From NCBI RefSeq assembly GCF_026230105.1, contig NC_079483.1, positions 10,099,312-10,163,311 of the forward strand: 64,000 nucleotides of DNA, given 5' to 3'. This stretch comes from Diorhabda sublineata (lineage: Eukaryota; Arthropoda; Insecta; Coleoptera; Chrysomelidae). The translations under genes and the position numbers were made by a program. This document shows, piece after piece, positions 1-10,779 of the stretch. The notes beneath the pieces are model-generated. The model searched no databases, was not told the DNA's origin, and saw only the letters and a list, made by a program, of their open reading frames with translations. How positions within the stretch are numbered: position 1 is the first letter of the stretch; every line of letters begins with the position of its first letter.

Positions 1-1040
1 ATGTTTCTAAATTCATGCGACAAAAGTAAGGAGGTGATTGCTCCTATGAAATTAAGATGGATCTTTATTAAAACAGAATTTCCTCAGACCAACGGAGATA
101 TAACCTTTAAAATGTGGTAATTGAGTTTTTATTTTTTTCTTAATTTCAGTAATGAAATTTTCGTGCACTAGCAAAGAAAAAATAATAATTTAGTAGCCAC
201 CTTTTCATAGTGATATCTTAGAAGCGAGTGGGCTGAAGAAATTTTGTTATAGAAAAAGCTCTTCCTATCATTTTACGAGCAATCATCTCTTGAATTTTGT
301 GCATTTATTCAGAAACACCCTGTATAGTCGTGGCAATTCACATAGAAACCTCAATGCTAAAGTACGCTGTTTGATATATTTGATATTTTTCGATAAAGTT
401 GAATAAAAGCATAAAAGTTCTATCAAATCTTCCAAAAGTAAACTAAATTGATGTTGAAACAACGAAAACCGCTTATCAATATCTTTTGTTTGTCCCGAGA
501 TATCTTAAGAAATATATTAACGGCGAGAATTTTTCTTCAAGCGCGGTGATTTCGGCTGTTCTCATAATCATCTTGTTATTGCTACTAGATGGCGTTATCT
601 AAATACTGAGAACAAATCACTAAATAAACCATGTAAGAAATCTAACAGTTAACAACTCAGATAATTAAATACGTAATTAGCGGCACCCTAGGTGTTCAAA
701 ATCGTTTTCTAAACAAGCACTTTCAATTCCTGCAATTAAAGTATTTCCTATTGCCAGTCGTATTCTTTCAATCATCTCTTGTCGTGTATCTATCAACGAG
801 ATTTGTTATTTGGCACCACAAATAAAACTTTGAGTAAGTTGTAAGAACATGATACTACGAATTACTGAGGGTATGTGGCAATTTGTTTTTTAAAAAGTTC
901 AATGATATTTCTCCATTAACTGTCTGACTGACAAAAATTAGCCCAATTCTTTGTCCCGCACCACTCAATCACAGACCAACCACTCTGTTGAATCTCCTGC
1001 ATCTAACGGAGTTTCCACTTTCCCCCATCTCTTATTTGAA
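1..1040. other. No gene seen
   Basis: AT-rich sequence with no supported gene. The only recognisable item is the ACACCCTGTAT terminus noted separately near position 310. Confidence 0.5.
290..330. repeat. Possible transposon terminus with ACACCCTGTAT motif
   Basis: The stretch carries ACACCCTGTAT. The reverse-complement motif ACAGGGTGTTTTAATAAAG occurs at about 16143. The word ACAGGGTGT is a frequent terminal word in insect dispersed repeats, so this is probably the edge of a short non-autonomous element. No partner end or target duplication was found. Confidence 0.3.
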
Positions 1041-1054
1041 GAGATAGACTAACA

Positions 1055-1106
1055 TAACCTAACCTAACCTAACCTAACCTAACCCAACCTAACCTAACTT
1101 AACCTA
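1055..1106. repeat. Interstitial telomere-like (CCTAA)n array
   Basis: About ten consecutive 5-bp units of the form CCTAA (TTAGG on the other strand) are visible, with two altered units (AACCC and AACTT). TTAGG is the usual arthropod telomere repeat. The array is short and embedded in ordinary AT-rich sequence, so it is interstitial and not a chromosome end. It may have come from double-strand-break repair or simple slippage. Confidence 0.85.
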
Positions 1107-1109
1107 TCG

Positions 1110-3610
1110 TATATAAAGTGCCACTTGAGTGGGTGAATTCTGAAAAAAAAAATTTTATATTTTCTTTTCACGTGTTCCTGAGATATGGCCGCTCTTTGTT
1201 GCCTATTCTGTACAACTTGGCGTACTTGAAAATAGAGTTTTTACGATATTGAATCATTCATTTTTGCATAAAAATTATAGGAAGTTTTATTATCCATAAC
1301 ATTATATGAGAACATTTCAAAAAATATTTCTTTCAGCCCTTAATTTTACAATAATAGTTGAACAATTTAGAAATTTCTTCATATGTGTTGTAAGTTTAAT
1401 AAAAAACAAGGAAAAGATCAATAGCATACAGAAATATAGAGAAAATGTTTCTAAGAAAGGGTTTATTATGTGTATATTATATACCTTATGGGGAAAAGTT
1501 GTGTTAAGTTGATAATTTGGACTCTCATAAACTGGTGGAAACAGATTTGATGTATTATATTTCTCTCAATCATTAAGAAGTGGATATTCAGAAACTAGTT
1601 CAAAATATTGCTGATAGTATGACAACAAAAATATGATACGAAAAAAATTGATTCAAGGAGCATTTTTTGTATACAGAAGATATAAAAAATATAAAATTGA
1701 TTCTTGACTTGAGAATAATAAAAGTTATTCACGTTATAAGTCCAGGAAGTGACTTGGTACGGTTCGAGATAGTTGTTTACGGACGAAGAGACGAAGGACC
1801 GAGTCAAGAAGATCTATTCGAGAACCGTAATACGGTACTTAACGGACGTATATCGTCATATGTTCCTTTTCATACTGTTTCCGGTTATAAATTATATTGA
1901 AATATGGAATGTCATATTGGACAATTTTACTGAAAAATGACTCTTTTCATTATTCTGTTATTATTTAGAGAAATAAAAATTGATATAAGTCACGTAAAAA
2001 TTAATAGAAGTAAAATAAAGTGCAAGGTTACCATAAAGTGCAATTTTCCGAACTCAAATCAGTACTATTAAGTCGATTTCACAGTACAGTATGAAAAAAA
2101 TGATTTTATTATAGTGTTGGTATTTTTTTTAAACACTATAAGACCACTGAATTTTCCTGAAAAATATCTATATTTCGTTTCCTCGCCAATTCGTTGTAAT
2201 GTTCATCAAATGAAAAAATTATGTTGCCGAATTTCTGTTTTTTGAATATTTAATAATTTTATAAACTCATAAGAAGCTGTTTGAGATCATTTCAATACCC
2301 AAAATGTTCAAAATTAACGTAAAATGTTTATTCCGTGACAAATGAAATTCAATGATTCAAATCAATATTTATAGAATTTAAATTATAGTGAATATCTTTT
2401 TAAAACAAACTTCATAAAGCTATAGAACCAATTAAACCTCTTAATCTAAAAATCTCTCATATTTTGTTCATTTAATTCGAAGAATTTCAAGTATTCGAAT
2501 CATTTTATGAGTTTATATTTTGATTAAATATTATTCTATGTATATGTGAAGAGTCCAATTGAAATTCAAAATTGTAAACACGCATCTTTGTTCAAAAAGC
2601 GATTTACACCATCTTAAGTGAATTAACATTCGATTTCACATATTATATGTGCTAAATGTTTCATTTGCTTCAAATTTAATGCGAGATCAAGAACCATAAT
2701 GCTAAGAAATAAGTCGTATCTTAATTTTATCGAAGCGAAAACTTCACAAAATAAACTATTCTCTGTTGAATCATTATTTTATCAACTTTTTTTGAAAATT
2801 GAGTTATTCTGATATTAATGTATAACTATTTATCTTCCTTATACCATACGTATATGTTGTGAAGTTTTTGATAATTCAAATGTTGCTTATCTCAAAATGA
2901 ATACAACAAAGACTCCTGCTTGGATGAATACATTTAAATGAATAATTTTATATCCATAACAACGAATGCGAAGAAAGAAAGGAATCTATGTAACTCACAT
3001 TTTCTATCGTCCGCTTCAGATTTGAAAAATAGGAAAAAACCATGAAGTTTTCCCACTTTTGAAATAGTCTTTGGTTAGATATTAGATAACTTTGTTTTGT
3101 GACTTATCATGAATTTGCTTTTTGAATGTTATCCATAGCAAACATATCATTCAAACAGCTATTGTTAGAAACCTAGAATCCATGATTCTGTTTGGTAAAA
3201 CTCACCTCCTTTTTTGTCATAATCTCGATTAGAATAGTGCAGTTCAATAGAAAATACTAAAAATAGGAATAGAAGAAGATGTGGAAGCAATAAAAATCCA
3301 AATAAACATGAAATAACCTTCAAGATCTAATCTAATGGTTTTTGCGCAAATCTCAATGGTAGTACATACAACTGATATTCAGAGAAATGAACGCCGTCAG
3401 ATTTTTATTGAAAAGCAATTATGAAAAATGTGGAAATATTGATAAAAACTAACTTTTCAGTAATAAACTAACCTCAAACGCAATCTCACAAATAAACATA
3501 CCATATGAATTTCCACGAAATTGATGTAGGATTCGCAAGATTTTTTTGAAAGCATTTTTTGATAAGAAACAATAATGAGCACCAAATGAGTGTTCTAGAC
3601 AAACCAATAT
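1110..3610. other. No gene seen
   Basis: AT-rich sequence. Short open frames here, including one near 1667-1900, have no recognisable domain, splice context or codon signature. I see nothing supportable. Confidence 0.5.
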
Positions 3611-3620
3611 GAAAAATGGA

Positions 3621-4240
3621 AAAAGGCATCATCAGCGCGCATCAATACGGTTTTCGTAAATATATATCAACCGGGGAGACACCAGCCAACGTATGGACTG
3701 AAGCTATAGAGAAATATAGAGAATCCAGAGCAATCGTACAGGAGTTTGGCACATTAACCTTCTAAATAAATGAATATCATACCGTTTGTTGTTCTCATTC
3801 ATCGACCTGCTTGGTAGCTTTCTCAAAGACCGATCCATCCAGGTCACTATTGATGGACACACCTCAGAAAAGTTTGAGGTCAACGTTAGTCTTCCTTAAG
3901 GATGCATTTTGTCACCTAATCTCTTTTATCTGCTCATCAACGATCTACTCGACAAAACAAAACTACAAACCTGATACATTTTGGAGTGCAGCTCAGGATT
4001 TGATCATGTCGGGACATAAAATATCAACATCACCTCAAATTCCCTTGTTGGGCGTTGAGATTTGGAGTAATATGTCCTGGTATAGATACGTGGCCGAATT
4101 GGCTAAGGCAGCTTTCCAAAAACTTGTGGCCCTCCTTAAGACCAAACATAACCTGAGGATACTAGATTCAATACATAAAAAAGCAATTGTAATCAACTAC
4201 CAAGGCATGTCTTTCCTGAACATTATAACGTTTAGTACAT
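3621..4240 (+). pseudogene. Non-LTR retrotransposon reverse transcriptase remnant
   Basis: Broken pieces of a LINE reverse transcriptase can be read in order across several frames. First comes QYGFRK near 3640, the fingers region. Next is KDRSIQVTIDGHTSEKFEV near 3830-3880, followed by the GCILSPNLF...INDLLDK block near 3900-3955, with the glutamine of the usual PQG replaced by a stop. Last is LLGVEIWSNMSWYRYVAELA near 4040-4110, the thumb region. The catalytic YADD/FADD stretch falls in a deletion between 3960 and 4000. This order and wording match Jockey/CR1-type elements of insects. It is dead: it has frameshifts, an internal deletion and no endonuclease or 3' tail. It ends about 150 bp before the host-like exon at 4389. 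Confidence 0.8.
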
Positions 4241-4388
4241 TTTTTACTCTTCGTTAAATTTGAAACTGACGATAGAAAACTGAAAAAAAATTAATTCATC
4301 TGAAGTCTTTCTACTTAAAAGAAAATCTTGTGCGTTTGATATTCAATTTAAACCAGTATTTAATGCTGTTACCGCCACTATTTTTCAG

Positions 4389-4532
4389 GGAGGTTCAATG
4401 CCTAACACAAGCAGCAGCGTACCGTTTCTCGTGAGTAGCAGCATGCAAAGTATCCGTTCTAGAAGACCTTCGGCCGTATTTGGGGGCTCGCAGGGCTCTC
4501 AGGGGCTACTCCAACAGCTGGGCTCAGGCATG
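4389..4532 (+). CDS. Candidate host exon, phase 0-0, 48 codons
   Basis: A polypyrimidine-AG acceptor (TTTTTCAG, AG at 4387-4388) is followed by 144 nt of open frame and a strong donor, ATG|GTAAGA, at 4533. The 48 encoded residues are rich in serine and glycine. They include SSSMQSIRSRRPSAVFGG and a GSQGSQGLLQQLGSG stretch; RRPS has the form of a basophilic-kinase (PKA-like) phosphorylation site. The exon is clearly GC-richer than its surroundings and uses codons unlike the nearby noise, which suggests selection. A length divisible by three with phase 0 at both ends would allow it to be a cassette exon. I do not recognise the protein; it reads as a disordered regulatory segment. Neighbouring exons were not found, so the flanking introns would be many kilobases long, or the exon is isolated. 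Confidence 0.6.
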
Positions 4533-4639
4533 GTAAGACTCACCTCCTCTTCACAACAACCGATCAACAGCCGAACAATGTCTAGTAGCTCTGTTAGGAA
4601 ATGCCCCTCATTGAATATAACATTTAGCTGAACGTACGT

Positions 4640-5080
4640 ACGTATGACCGAACACTTACGATGAATCAAATCAGATCATGTCCCCAGACATCATGATGAA
4701 TATAGTGAGGGTTTTTGAGTGGCGGCGTTGGTATGTCAAATGAAATTCTATTGAAAAAATTTATGGTACAAGTATACAATAACATGATTAATTTTGAAGT
4801 AAACCGTTTAATTTGAATTATTTTCAGGTCTGCATTTATAAACCAGATTGCGTGAATATTGTTCACAAATCATAATTACGTTGATTAAAACGAATCAATG
4901 TTAAAGGAAGCTTACAAATTCATGAGACAATAGTCAAGGGCTTATTACCTGTACCAATTTATTATGGAATTTTCCCTACAAGGTTGTGAATCCATGTTTT
5001 CAGCATAAACTATACCGATATTATCAAATAATGCAAAAATATTTAAAAGGGTGGAATATCATAACACAATAGTATAATAT
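4640..5080. other. No gene seen
   Basis: Sequence downstream of the candidate exon, presumably intron. I see no repeat or gene that can be named. Confidence 0.5.
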
Positions 5081-5084
5081 AGGT

Positions 5085-5795
5085 TTTCAATGACGCAAAA
5101 TGAAAACCAACCGCAACCTACTGGTGAAACGATATAGGAGGATAGCTCATTTAGTAGAAATGACGAGTAATCCTTCAATTCAGTCTCCTTTCAGTTCCAT
5201 ACACTTGACTCTAGCTTCATTCAAATTTCTACTAGTGAATATTCCAAGTTTGAGAATAAAAAAAATCAGAAACAGTAGTTATTACCCCAAGTCATTGACA
5301 TTCTTGGAGTAGTTGATGTGGATCACATCTTGTGGATGCTAAAAAGCCTATAGGACAGTCTTAGGCTTCTTTGAAGCACGTTTTCTGGTACACTCCCACT
5401 GTTTTAACTGTTTTTGTTCTTTGATGTGTAACCTTGGAGCCATGAGTCCACTACTTTCATGAAACGATGTAAGAACTCCTTCGGATTGTTCTGTAATGAT
5501 TTTATGGTGTCTACAACCTTTTCATAACCAAATTTTCTTGCAGAATATGACCCAAGCGACCTTCTGAAATGCCTATTGCTTCAGATATCTCGCGCTTCTT
5601 CAATCGGTGCTCTGTTAATATGAGATCTTTGATTATTTGTGGTAGCCGTTTCCAAGACACCTGGATTTTGCTAATCGGACGTACGACTACGTTGAAACTC
5701 TTTAAACTAATCTTTCACGGTCAATATTGAAGAAAAATCACCTTATACTGATCCAAACGCTTTTTTATTTTCATTTTGGAAACAAAAATCTCATT
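5085..5795 (-). pseudogene. mariner transposase remnant
   Basis: Reading the minus strand across frames gives the ordered pieces of a mariner (DD34D) transposase. The N-terminal helix-turn-helix comes first, with GDFSSILTVKD followed by FKEFQRSRTSD near 5690-5750. Then come ETATT near 5650, EEARDI, and the second helix-turn-helix SNRHFRRSLGSY near 5560-5590. After that, SWLQGYTSKNKNS near 5430 corresponds to the family's TWxHxYTPExK, and VIHINY-like text near 5330 corresponds to the FWDAxGxIxIDYL strand. The C-terminal third is not recognisable. Many stops and frameshifts make this an old copy. No inverted ends were found. Confidence 0.7.
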
Positions 5796-6084
5796 CCATC
5801 ACCTTATATGGGATCAAAACAAAACTAAAATTCCAACCTGGTTGAACTTCATCAAATCAAGTAATTATCAAACTGCCCTCGTAAAATTGAACAATTTGAA
5901 CAATACCGTGAGAAAGGTCATCCCATTATCTACATGGATTACATGTACACCCATTCTTAGACTTATTTAATATTATGAATTTGTATAACTACAAGCTCAA
6001 TACTTCATTATAATCGTCTTATCGTTCTTAGCACAGCAAACGGCACTTATATTGGTTAATTGTGTTAAAACAAACTTGCGTTGG

Positions 6085-6465
6085 TCTGTGAATTTCGTCC
6101 AATTTTGTTGACGAAGCCTCTTTGCTCACCTTTGTTTTTGGTTATTTATGTAGCTTCTTTCTATGTTAAAATCATCTGTTGCAGTTCTTTCGCGATAGTT
6201 GTTCTCCATGCTCGTACAGATCTACCTCTTTTTCTTCTGTCTGTGGTATTATAATTAAATGCTTGCCTGTCTATGTTTACATAGTATATGACCAAATCAT
6301 CTCCATTTCAGCTTCGTAACCGTAACGTCCATTTTCTTTTCTCCAGTTATGTTCCAGAGGTGTCAATTACTTATTCTTGCTGATAACTCGATCACACCAG
6401 CTAATGATCGTTCGAATTGTGTGGAATATCTTTCTACTATATGTCCATGATTCGGTCTCATTTAA
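6085..6465 (-). pseudogene. LINE C-terminal/3'-end remnant
   Basis: On the minus strand, scattered pieces match the conserved C-terminal tail of LINE reverse transcriptases. An ETESWTYSRK-like GSETW motif lies near 6455. It is followed by text resembling the R-K-W-R-W-I-G-H-T-L-R-K block, then an RGRPVQTWRR-like segment (RGRSVRAWRTTI in this copy) near 6210. Stops and frameshifts are frequent. The copy is 5'-truncated, as is usual for LINE insertions, and no target duplication was found. Confidence 0.5.
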
Positions 6466-6479
6466 ATAGGTTTTATTTT

Positions 6480-7950
6480 GGTCAGAAATAGTCTTGATAA
6501 TGTTGAAGACCATAGTTTATAGATTAACTTTTGTGTATTGCCTATTTTTCTTTCTATATCATCTACAGTACTTATTATGCTTTGTTAAATCGCAAAATTA
6601 CTCGACTTGATTTATTTCTCTTATTTCTAATGATATAATGCTTTTGGTAATCGTTTAGCTGTGTCATTGATTTTCTGTTGTTTACTTACAGTCTAATTGG
6701 TGTTGAGTTATCATGTAGTCTGTTGTCTCTTGAACGTGATTTCTCGAGGGTTGCTGCTTAAATTTTTGGATATGGCAACACTGATGTGCATATATTCATC
6801 TTGGTCAAAAAGTTGAATTGAATCGCCTACAATGAATCACCCAGTTTCTATTTTTTGTTCGTTCAATCAATTTTGAACATTTAAATCCACGAAAAACTTG
6901 ATCACTTCTCATTGTTTCTCTTTGATCATTGTTTATCTCGTGATTATGGAGGATTTTCTCGCATGCCAATGATACAAGTGTAACTAGTTTATTTATAGTT
7001 AACCTCACTCCCTAGAAGAAAACTATATTCACGGGATTTGTGCAGTTATGCTATTTTAAATCTATTTATGTACATCTTCGCAATTGAATCAATTCTAAAT
7101 TTAAGGGCGTTATTTATAAAAAACTATATCTGCTTGTTCTATATTACAAATCGCATTATGAAGATAAATAAAATGTCTTATAAAAGGTAAATATTATGAG
7201 GACTCAAAATAGGCAGATGAACTGAGTTTTCTAGATTGATAACTTTGAGTAGTCCTCGTAGTTTAATTTTTTAGAAGAAATAGAATATTGAACAGCAAAA
7301 AGGGTGAGTATTACATAAATTTGACGGACGCTCAATTTAATTTTTTATAACTTATTAATAAGCACATTTTTAAAAAAAAATCTGAACTAAGATTCAGCAA
7401 TAATTTGTACAAGGACTTAATCAACCATAAGGACATTATGGCTACGTTTAACCACATAAAATGATTGAATGAAAAATTGTAGTAATTGAAATGAAGTTTT
7501 GATTTTACTAATTATTTATTCACATTGAATTGAGTATAGAAATATTAGGAAGATTTTTTGAAAGTATTGTGCTATATTCTCTTGATATGAGTCATATCTG
7601 CGCCTTCAATCAAGAACCCTACACTTTCTACACGACCCTTTGCTTCTTCCACCACTTTTACAAGTCAAACTACTCATCCGTCTGTCTGTTTTTGACATGC
7701 ATTTTTCATTCACCTAGCGGGGGCTATGAGAAATAATGATTAGTGTGCGTGGATTGATTAGAGACAAAAACTCAGTTTATACAAAATTTCCTTCCAAGAA
7801 TATTTAAAGGTTAAAAGTTAGTAATTCGACTTGGAATAATTTTAGATAAACTGAAATTAATTCCATGATTATACAAATTTTTAACTTATTCATTTGGTTA
7901 TGGGATCTTTATTATTTTTCAACCCGATTGCAATAAACGAGAAAATTGAA
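6480..7950. other. No gene seen
   Basis: AT-rich sequence without a supported gene. A weak imperfect inverted repeat (GAGGACT arms) sits at about 7198-7259 and is not interpretable. Confidence 0.5.
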
Positions 7951-7956
7951 CTAACA

Positions 7957-9355
7957 TAAACCGGTGGCAATTAATAACGCACCGCCCTTCATTTCAATAT
8001 CAAACCCTCAAATGTGAATCTTTTGGGTTTATTTTTTTTCTATCACAAAAAGTTTAAGTATCTCAAATGTTAGCGATAAAGTGTAGCAAAATTTCTTATC
8101 AGCAAATAACTGTTTTTATGGTTTTTAAAAATTTTTATTTTATACATATTTTAATGTTTCTCTCATTCTATTGTTGTACCAACTTGTGGACAGCAGTAAA
8201 TTAAGTCAATCAAGGTGTGTTAAAGTCGAGACTAGTTATACAAAAAATTAATAGAGTGAGGCAGTTAAGAATAGCCGAGTTAGTTGGACAGGGACAAAGT
8301 TATCGTAAAGTGGCAAATCTGTTTGACGTACTCCAGACAACCATTGGCAGATTGATGCAAAGATTTCGAGAGACCGGTTCACATTCTAGGAGATCTGGAC
8401 AAGGACGTCCTTCAGTTTTAACTCCTCGAGATGACCGTTTTTTGCAATTAAATTCATTAAGAAATCGGTTAATGACAAGTGTCGAGCTCAACAGCCTTTT
8501 ACGAGAGGCCCGAACTGTAAATATCTCTGATAGATCAATAAGACAACACCTTCATGCTGCTGGTCTACACAGCAGAAGAGCTCTTCAAACACCTTTGCTA
8601 ACTAGGCAGCATCGTGTTGCTAGACTAAGATTTGCAAGGCGATATTAACATTGAAATTTAGAAAATTGGTATTTACTGATGAGACAAGAATCAGTCCAAG
8701 AGGTCCAGATGGACGTAATCAAATTGGAAGACGGCGAGGAGAAAAATTTACACAGTCTTGTATCATTCTCAGGGAGTCGTTCTAAGGAGGGTCTATCATG
8801 TTTTGGAGAGGAATTCGTTTTGATGCCCCCACAGAATTAGTGTCTCTTCCTACACGCCCTTAACGCAGCAAGATACATAACTGAAATTCTTGTAAATCAC
8901 GTTTGGGCCATGTTCTGAACTACCTAAACAAAGTAGGAATTCATACCCTGATCTGGCCACCAAGAAGTCCAGATATGAATCCTATTGAACATGTTTGGGA
9001 CATTTCAAAACGCTGCATTCTTCGTCGAAATCCATCTTCTCAAAATTTGAATGAGCTTGAGCGAGCGGCATTAGAAGAATACCTCAAGAAGTGATACAGC
9101 ACCTAATTGAAAGCATGTCCAGGAGAATGTTAACAACAATTACATCCAGAGGCGAAAATATACTCTACTAGCGTTTCAAAAAAAGGAACATTATTGTTTA
9201 GAGTGAAAGTTTTAAGAAAATTTGGTTTCCATTTTTACTTTTTACTCATCTAAAATCACTCAAAATTACTACACATTACCACATTACACTACAATTCATT
9301 AAAAAAAAATATTTTCAGAAATCGTGGTAGTTTGTTATTTTTGACCACGAGTGTA
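7957..9355 (+). mobile_element. Tc1-like DNA transposon with both ends
   Basis: The element is bounded by TA dinucleotides and degenerate inverted ends. The left end reads AACCGGTGGCAATTAATAAC after TA at 7957. The right end, reverse-complemented from 9355, reads CACTCGTGGTCAAAAATAAC after TA. Including the TA, 15 of 22 positions match without gaps, and similarity continues for some bases. The length of about 1.4 kb and the TA target fit Tc1/mariner elements. It holds a broken transposase at 8217-9170 on the plus strand. The right end resembles the GTGGTCAAAAAT ends common among Tc1-like elements. Confidence 0.75.
8217..9170 (+). pseudogene. Tc1-like transposase, broken
   Basis: The first 143 codons (8217-8648) are open and hold the paired-like bipartite DNA-binding region. 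Helix-turn-helix one is at about residues 12-55, with a GRPSVLT linker at about 83-90 and helix-turn-helix two at about 100-130. After a stop at 8648 the frame changes and FTDETRISPRGPDG is readable near 8670-8710, giving the first catalytic aspartate (D in TDE). Near 8900 a deletion has removed the second-aspartate motif (HDNARPH in the family). The third acid is in SPDMNPIEHVW at about 8965-9000, followed by the RRNP...LNELERAALEEY tail to about 9095. Family proteins are about 340 residues. This copy cannot make an active enzyme. The start shown is a non-ATG codon; the true start could be slightly upstream. Confidence 0.85.
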
Positions 9356-9593
9356 GATAATATTATTTTCTGCACAATTTTTTTGAATACGTAGTCTAAG
9401 CTTCTTCGCTGTTGTTTCTTCTCATTAGTTGAATCAGTGTTGACTTAAAGCATCTCTAATCTTAATTTTCTATAAGCGAAAGTCTTTTCTATCGTTCCTT
9501 CCAGTGTAAGTATTTCAAGATCGATTTGTTATAAGGTAGATTCATACTGAATGCGTTGTTCACACCACCACTACACCAACACTCACAATTACA

Positions 9594-9640
9594 CTGTCTG
9601 ACGCACGTTTCGATAACCAAGTTATGGTCTTCAGAGGCTG
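9594..9640 (-). ncRNA. Hammerhead ribozyme motif in Penelope terminal repeat
   Basis: On the minus strand the core CUGAAGA (CUGANGA) is followed by a stem-II hairpin with AUAAC paired to GUUAU around a UUG loop. Then comes GAAA, a three-base-pair stem III (ACG/CGU) with a UG loop, and the cleavage triplet GUC. The bases after cleavage (AGACAG) pair at four of six positions with AGCCT-side bases preceding CUGAAGA, forming stem I. One stem-II pair and one stem-I pair look mutated, and there is one extra base before stem II. Penelope-like elements are known to carry type I hammerheads in their terminal repeats, and the position at the tail of this fragment fits. Activity is unlikely to be full in this decayed copy. 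Confidence 0.6.
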
Positions 9641-10175
9641 AAGGTAAACTAAAATCTAATGACTTGACTTACCCGTTTTATATTAAATTTTCCCACCAAT
9701 AAACCTCCTCCCGAGAAAACTCCTTGGCGGGAATCTTCACCATTCATTCCTTGACTACTAAATTATAGAGTGGGCTGTAAGGAATCGGCCCTTTGTCCCT
9801 ACTTAAGCTACTCTTACATCTAGCAATTTCAAGCTCTCCAATGCATCTAACCATTTATTATGGGATACATTTACATTGTGACTAGCAGCGTGATCGAAAA
9901 AACTGATTTTCCGGTCCGCCTATATTTCATGTGCTCTTTAAACCAGATAATAACGGATCTCTTAGTTTGCCCAATATACTTCCCGTTACAATCAACAAAG
10001 CTAATTTCATATATACTACTCTCTTCCAAATTTGGTATTTTATCCTTAGGATTGCCCAACAATTGTTGATTATATAAATCAATTTAAAACCCACAGTATT
10101 CAGTATGAATATGGCCAATGGTTCCAGAAAGTCCAACTTACCAAAAGATAAATTGTTTTTTTTTCGGTTCACAAT
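9594..10175 (-). mobile_element. Penelope-like retroelement 3' fragment with GIY-YIG domain
   Basis: On the minus strand, a segment at about 10170-10065 reads like the end of a Penelope reverse transcriptase (PLAIFILNTVGFKLIY). It leads into a GIY-YIG endonuclease domain at 10062-9871: LLGNPKDKIPNL-type linker, then SSIYEISFVDCNGKYIGQTK and RSVIIWFKEH. The I-Y-x(11)-Y-I-G spacing and the downstream arginine-rich helix fit the C-terminal domain of Penelope-like elements. Here the GIY glycine is serine. The fragment ends near 9594 in the terminal-repeat region, which holds a hammerhead-type motif listed separately. The reverse transcriptase body is missing, so the copy is 5'-truncated. Conserved C-terminal histidine and cysteine residues were not clearly seen. 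Confidence 0.8.
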
Positions 10176-10564
10176 AGTCTTACCAACATTAACTTTATCT
10201 AATGTTATTTTTAACTATACAGGTAGTTTGATAACATCAAACTTGTAACCAATTATTTAAAGAAAATCATTTTTTTGTTCATTGTAATGGGTAGAAAAAT
10301 ATTGAAGATTGATTGTTTCCAAATAAATGAAGTTTATAAAAGTTGCAGTTGGCTTCAAATTATACTCATACAAAATATATAATATAAATTCAAAAGGGAA
10401 GTATTTTCTCCAGCGGGGTATCAGATTTAATTGAAATATCTTCGGAGGAAACAAAAACTGATTTCCTATATCAAAACATCGATGTATTTCACGTTAGAAA
10501 TAATTTAATTGATGAGATGTAAAACCTGAGGAATAGTAAATAATAGAATCTAGTAAATATACAA

Positions 10565-10760
10565 ATTGTAAGTGTCAATATCATATTTTGATAAAGACTA
10601 AAATAGTCGAAATTTCAAGTTTTATCTATCTTTTGATCATTATTGAAAAAAACCAGTTAATATATCAAAAGGTCTAGAAATAAGAAATTAAAGAAATATA
10701 TAACTAAATATTGAAGTTGTACGTAATTGAAATTCTATAACTTTTCTTACATAACCTCAA
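10565..10760 (+). repeat. Dispersed Penelope-type tail repeat, copy 1
   Basis: This is the first of four related stretches (also near 28475, 39560 and 51430). Shared blocks are GTCAATATCATATTTTGATA near the start and ATATCAAAAGGTCTAGAAAT about 80 bp later, followed by AAGAAATTTATAT-like text. The first block ends in GACT...AGTCGAAA, which resembles the stem II and GAAA part of a hammerhead. At 39.5 kb the same repeat lies just downstream of a Penelope GIY-YIG coding scrap, so I infer it is a Penelope 3' tail. Confidence 0.55.
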
Positions 10761-10779
10761 AATTCATGTGAAAAATTCA

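Noticed and set aside
1667..1900. 77-codon plus-strand frame
   Set aside because: No domain, no splice context, and an overlapping frame on the other strand of equal length.
7198..7259. Imperfect inverted repeat with GAGGACT arms
   Set aside because: Arms are short and need a two-base gap; no target duplication and no related copy.
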